Of a DNA stretch of 64,000 bases, positions 63,101 through 64,000 are shown in pieces. The notes beneath the pieces are model-generated. The model had not been told where the DNA came from and searched no databases. It worked only from the letters and a program-made list of their open reading frames with translations. A program made the translations under genes and the position numbers. This DNA comes from Symbiodinium natans. Its lineage: Eukaryota; Sar; Dinophyceae; Suessiales; Symbiodiniaceae. Location of the stretch: positions 637,920 to 701,919 of the forward strand of contig CAJNDS010000014.1 of the NCBI GenBank assembly GCA_905221605.1, written 5' to 3'. The stretch's first letter is position 1, and the number at the start of each line of letters is the position of its first letter.

Positions 63101-64000
63101 GTGTTCCAACTTCCAGGATCGAAAAAGGACCTCCTAGGTACGACATGGATCCTCACCAAAGTGTACTCACCCTCTATCCAGAAGTCGTTACTTATGGATG
63201 CCTGACGCCACCACATCGCAAAGGTCTTGGGGTTGAGCTTATCCATGAGCAACATGTTGCGTACAGTTTCACCAATCTTCTTGGGATAGAACACAGGTGG
63301 GTTGCTTTGGGTAGGGGATCTCAAACTCAGTGGGGAATGCGCTGACCTCGATGGCTCTTTGGGAGGTGCTTGTCGGGAATGTACATGTACTTGTCGAGGG
63401 TCATCTTGAGATACGGGGCCTCCTAGAGATACACAAGGAAGATGGGGAGCTTGATGACCGAGTACTTGCTGTTCTGTGGCTTTCCTATCCGTCTCACAGG
63501 CTCGGGGAAGAGGAGGAGGGCCAACCACATCTTCCGAACCAAACTCCTCGACGTTCCCAACCATAAGACTTTCGAAGACCTTCCCCTTCCCCCTGAGAAC
63601 CCCAGCCCCAATATATGACTCGCTCTGCGGAACGATGCGGATCTCGTTCGAGGCCCACTCATGGGACCGGGCATTCTCCGGAGTCGGACAAACCGGGTCT
63701 ACGGGAAGTGCAGGATGGCCGGTGTCGGTGGTCAGAAGGGGGTAGTCCTCGACTCCCAAGGCGCGAAAGGTCGCGGTGTTGTGCTGGACATCCATCACCA
63801 TCCCGAGTCGCCCCAATGCTGGGCGAGACATGAGGAGAGGAACATCACCTCGGACCACGGCGACCTTCAGCCAGATCTCGAACTTGCCCATGGCGAACCC
63901 CACCAGCATGGCATACGAGGCCTCGAAGATGCGTGATGCACCGAACTTGAAGGACTCCGTGCACTCCATGATCACCGGCTGGTATCCGACCTTGCCGGCC
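57181..64000 (-). CDS. Ty1/copia-type Pol polyprotein with a 2OG-Fe(II) oxygenase-like domain (5' end outside the window)
   Basis: Retrotransposon polyprotein, open to the right edge (numbering from 63975; a further eight codons are open beyond). Residues 30-70 (GDVPLLMSRPALGRLGMVMD) fit the end of a retropepsin. About 270-330 contains a VxPRxxxFDP...DEWR...W.GRSIF block. 755-905 is an oxygenase-like domain (H811, D813, H883, R892). 983-1039 (LMEIGG ... PAVLWIHG) may be a methyltransferase-like remnant. The integrase zinc finger is H1201, H1206, C1234, C1237; the catalytic triad is D1264, D1323, E1358. Copia-type reverse transcriptase follows: D1781 (GDVTAAFL) and HVDD at 1889-1892 instead of YVDD. 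RNase H: D2044, E2134, D2175, D2225. It ends ADLLTKPL plus about 35 residues. All catalytic residues of the last three enzymes are present. In 62067-63000 this frame is open, but the protein-like sequence lies in another frame (see 62067-62882). Around 63330-63500 protein-like strings also jump between frames, so the 5' part looks damaged. Confidence 0.85.
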   Translation of the reverse strand, partial: AGKVGYQPVIMECTESFKFGASRIFEASYAMLVGFAMGKFEIWLKVAVVRGDVPLLMSRPALGRLGMVMDVQHNTATFRALGVEDYPLLTTDTGHPALPVDPVCPTPENARSHEWASNEIRIVPQSESYIGAGVLRGKGKVFESLMVGNVEEFGSEDVVGPPPLPRACETDRKATEQQVLGHQAPHLPCVSLGGPVSQDDPRQVHVHSRQAPPKEPSRSAHSPLSLRSPTQSNPPVFYPKKIGETVRNMLLMDKLNPKTFAMWWRQASISNDFWIEGEYTLVRIHVVPRRSFFDPGSWNTEYQDQKAALMSSLGHLRTTEGISCKSFREYAPVHDEWRKAESKSAFPLLWIGRSIFSRSHPVPDLDSASCPSHGPEDNPLDRPHRDEAEGTMGAQQGRAVAGGGSPGVGDAPQVDQRGDPLHHPGGHRRAEHWIEPLNPELEQDDADRARGCGGGSRDVPAGEGEQGCPHENAERQWGYRAPNPHDLRPLQGTDVPRDPSGVPGLGAERSTEQQQRQRGLEDVRYLVREGSRIDLHEQGLDELHRPGGHGNGSVLPGGGARVGVESGDISKGNTEEQSPSGTPRGCGSLPFDPTEINETTGTFSDSLSGGRDGRGPGPRARDSNLGEAIGGVEGPARPPPRGHVNREDGEVFQDCLEDVGGQCDLAEITQTPSSGRPHCTDDNSNEDDDFVRQYVIQENHHETPEHDEVLDYKQKISECEKRAKTKLQEKKFDYDDLTELVRAIPLKKTRKHRNIQGGHGTSGQSFVGGLYTHGGLRGITSRSTELPWTIRYINMCMRNKVSGSWTSFVLLKDVQTSVHKDVHNLGGTEVVTVTVGDFSGGGLWLHVTDPDELSESEIVWKDKPGSLGEKIPGRVVSTKEAPLRIDPKRYHATEDWVGERWCLALFSSRGYPGLEQRERDVLRDLRFPLRGLPKGRGGDDTFPETTRPKKSVRKQLWGKAKRLAALTTWCTIAASMCASELLPTPRGVESVSLMEIGGWEKTLELSAMDYPTAEPLFYDELDNGIVGGCDAMEAWRALQPAVLWIHGREDKPCPFEVGDLAKRQTIRGGGLVVEAYNKDPIWEEEWMEDVVRFGDNLTETTQDDGKRTLSLNRENVEDLVKIGGATEAILRRYLETKEKGTEDEASRIEEGEDDISGSVPGEVYVVDKKNRQESGADGARNEDRGAGAISFQDDKDIPSEIKSALRRLHQNLGHPSGGDLARHLRMAGAGAEVVQAVKKMRCQVCERSRKGASPKPASFPTLLEFNQVVALDAFTCYDCSGAKHEFMMALDLGTGFGLGASLKGHSSEAMEATFNEMWCQVFGPPTTLVLDLESGLQAGLGRFSEWHGTKIRPIAAQAHFQQGAVERHIRLWKEVWAKVVDENAVLAGDVPMATTSVNTALNTLKRDSGFSPSQAVWGRDPQIPEEVLSGAHGEHFDHVLTKDRRRAREMALRTAAKEAYFKCHRDAKFRRALLQRSRVAGPELQIGDHVYMYRKPKNQKSWYWYGPAVLIGREGPNYWASFAGRCHLIAPEHVRLATGEELGQAFSLRATKDDLYRLIEADFDDEEMFVGEPVEGAREDEQRSNRDPGRSSGEAREEVSPEIPHLRKRIRTKGPPSQNQGLWTDGNGGEGEALAIDHSVVKDTYMMKRAPTRRSREKALEKEIPWSLIPEDQKENFKIAELKQYEEHLQYGALEPLDVEMSRKINQLKKDRVLDSRFAYRDKNWSKRRKDPGISWKAKSRLVISGHRDPDLLRGLPTHAPTISRQGIHLLLQILASNLKNGWTGHAGDVTAAFLSGEELQRELYLRQPRSGLGSLHPEQLLRIRKGIFGLVDSPASWWAKLKKTLKALDVDDGSGKRWRVTQCSLDHCIFMVQPVLEEGGEGEVKLGAPEAYLGIHVDDILLIGDDELCQLLKKKLSDTFPIQEWESNAFDYVGSYIEIGKDMVTLTQSGYVGTRLFTLEIRPGQQDWEEADAEQRHDNMSLIGALSWLSSQSRPDLQVGVSLSQQCQRNPTVGDLKFTNLLVKRAFEHQDKGITFRAIDLDRAVLLCYHDAGWANCPQSQDDPYYSLTNEEEQNGMILEGPYAIKDRKAKRTNSSIASQIGTLFALADEEVLHGHRRMASVLDWKSSACDRVCRSTFAAETMACATAIETGEYIVKFLESLLRGELYRRGPSRFRVRFLSDCRSLFDHLTREGVPRVPSCKRLAIDLAAIRDDLEGFGRLAWIPTGAQMADLLTKPLKSGAWWAQFQEGLKLTFKEEVSKQCKAVEETPP
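61261..61713 (-). other. 2OG-Fe(II) oxygenase-like domain inside the copia polyprotein
   Basis: The domain begins GGLYTHGGLRGITSRSTELP and has VHKDVHN (HxD, H811 and D813), VTVGDFSGGGLWLH, and YHATEDWVGERWCLALF (distal H883, R892 nine residues later). This order (HxD, GxFxGGxL strand, distal His, Arg about ten residues on) is that of the double-stranded beta-helix oxygenases that use 2-oxoglutarate and iron, including the Tet/JBP and prolyl-hydroxylase groups. Which subgroup it belongs to cannot be told by eye. It lies between protease and integrase, where ordinary copia elements have no such domain. Confidence 0.6.
62067..62882 (-). CDS. SAP-like/Gag-region reading frame overlapping the polyprotein
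   Basis: An ATG at 62882 opens MAPKTILLTAP and 271 codons to a stop at 62067, one base out of register with the polyprotein frame. It contains LNREELLREAEARGL (23-36) and LTELEDAVVAAGMSPP (74-89) followed by KGVLMRMLRD, both like SAP DNA-binding helices. Next comes TFGRFKGLMFHETPPGYRAW (114-133), like the small GKYKG...P..Y..W motif, then a Ser/Pro-rich part and an acidic helix (EHEIAILERRLVELRG). The parallel stretch of the long frame is low-complexity Gly/Arg/His text, so this frame is the real one here. It rejoins the long frame at a CCCCGGGGG run (62074-62082) by a one-base shift. Either the copy carries two compensating shifts, or this is a separate ORF joined by programmed frameshifting. 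Confidence 0.6.
   Translation of the reverse strand: MAPKTILLTAPIVTKQKGLWELNREELLREAEARGLVTHPKWTNGEIRSIIQEDIAGQNTGSSLSIQNLSKMTLTELEDAVVAAGMSPPVKANKGVLMRMLRDNGGIGPQTLMTFGRFKGLMFHETPPGYRAWALKEAQNNSNASEDLKMYATWCEKEAESTSTNRASTSYIDPEDMATVPYYPEEEPASVWSLVTSARGTPKSRAHPGRHGDVAHYPLTPPRSTRRPAPSATPSQAGEMDEDQDPEHEIAILERRLVELRGQHGLRPGGM

Noticed and set aside
1-64000. tRNA, rRNA or snRNA genes
   Set aside because: No cloverleaf, conserved rRNA core or snRNA motif could be recognised by eye; a covariance-model scan would be needed to exclude them.

Overview
The window looks like nuclear DNA of a dinoflagellate. No single marker proves this, but several agree: long and degenerate TTTAGGG/CCCTAAA tracts scattered in both orientations through the interior; GC-rich unique sequence; a Ty1/copia-type polyprotein of more than 2,260 codons with extra domains; and candidate introns with GC or GT donors and acceptors that mostly read AG|G, a pattern described for dinoflagellates. 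There are no operons, ribosome-binding sites or bacterial gene packing. Much of the 64 kb is repetitive and gene-poor, and most open frames are shadows of repeats.

Layout. 0-2.6 kb: a decayed gene (582-2078) with a Trp-rich N-terminus and a possible kinase-like C-terminus. Part of it is copied in inverted orientation at 1-255, and it is bracketed by AACCCAGGTTC arrays and a 20-bp direct repeat. 2.6-11 kb: a repeat region dominated by a large inverted repeat (arms about 4911-6322 and 6815-8382) containing 60-bp minisatellites, preceded by a 51-bp minisatellite. 11-22 kb: mostly unrecognised sequence with small telomere-like tracts. 22.5-25.1 kb: an AT-rich island and a 0.9-kb (ACATATAT)n microsatellite. 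25.2-29.6 kb: two candidate exons, then a long frame made of about 129-residue repeats whose length variants are all multiples of three. 29.7-36.1 kb: a set of exons, six of which line up in order with an NRPS-type condensation domain. 36-48 kb: foldback elements, a dispersed 290-bp repeat, a few orphan candidate exons and growing amounts of telomere-like sequence. 48.56-50.13 kb: an intact gene for a bacterial-type periplasmic-binding-protein domain with a signal peptide, a Thr-rich stalk and, through a GC-AG intron, a hydrophobic C-terminal tail. 50-57.1 kb: telomere-like tracts of both orientations with short unique spacers. 57.18-64.0 kb, minus strand: the copia polyprotein, open through the right edge of the window.

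The most interesting items are: (1) the copia polyprotein, which has intact integrase, reverse transcriptase and RNase H residues and also carries a 2-oxoglutarate/Fe(II)-oxygenase-like domain (HxD...H...R) between protease and integrase; (2) the membrane-tethered substrate-binding protein, a possible metal-complex or cobalamin receptor; (3) the multi-exon condensation domain; (4) the tandem-repeat protein. These are separate units; nothing in the sequence suggests that they form one pathway.

All domain names come from reading motifs by eye. Exon edges are inferred from splice-site appearance and reading phase, not from transcripts.
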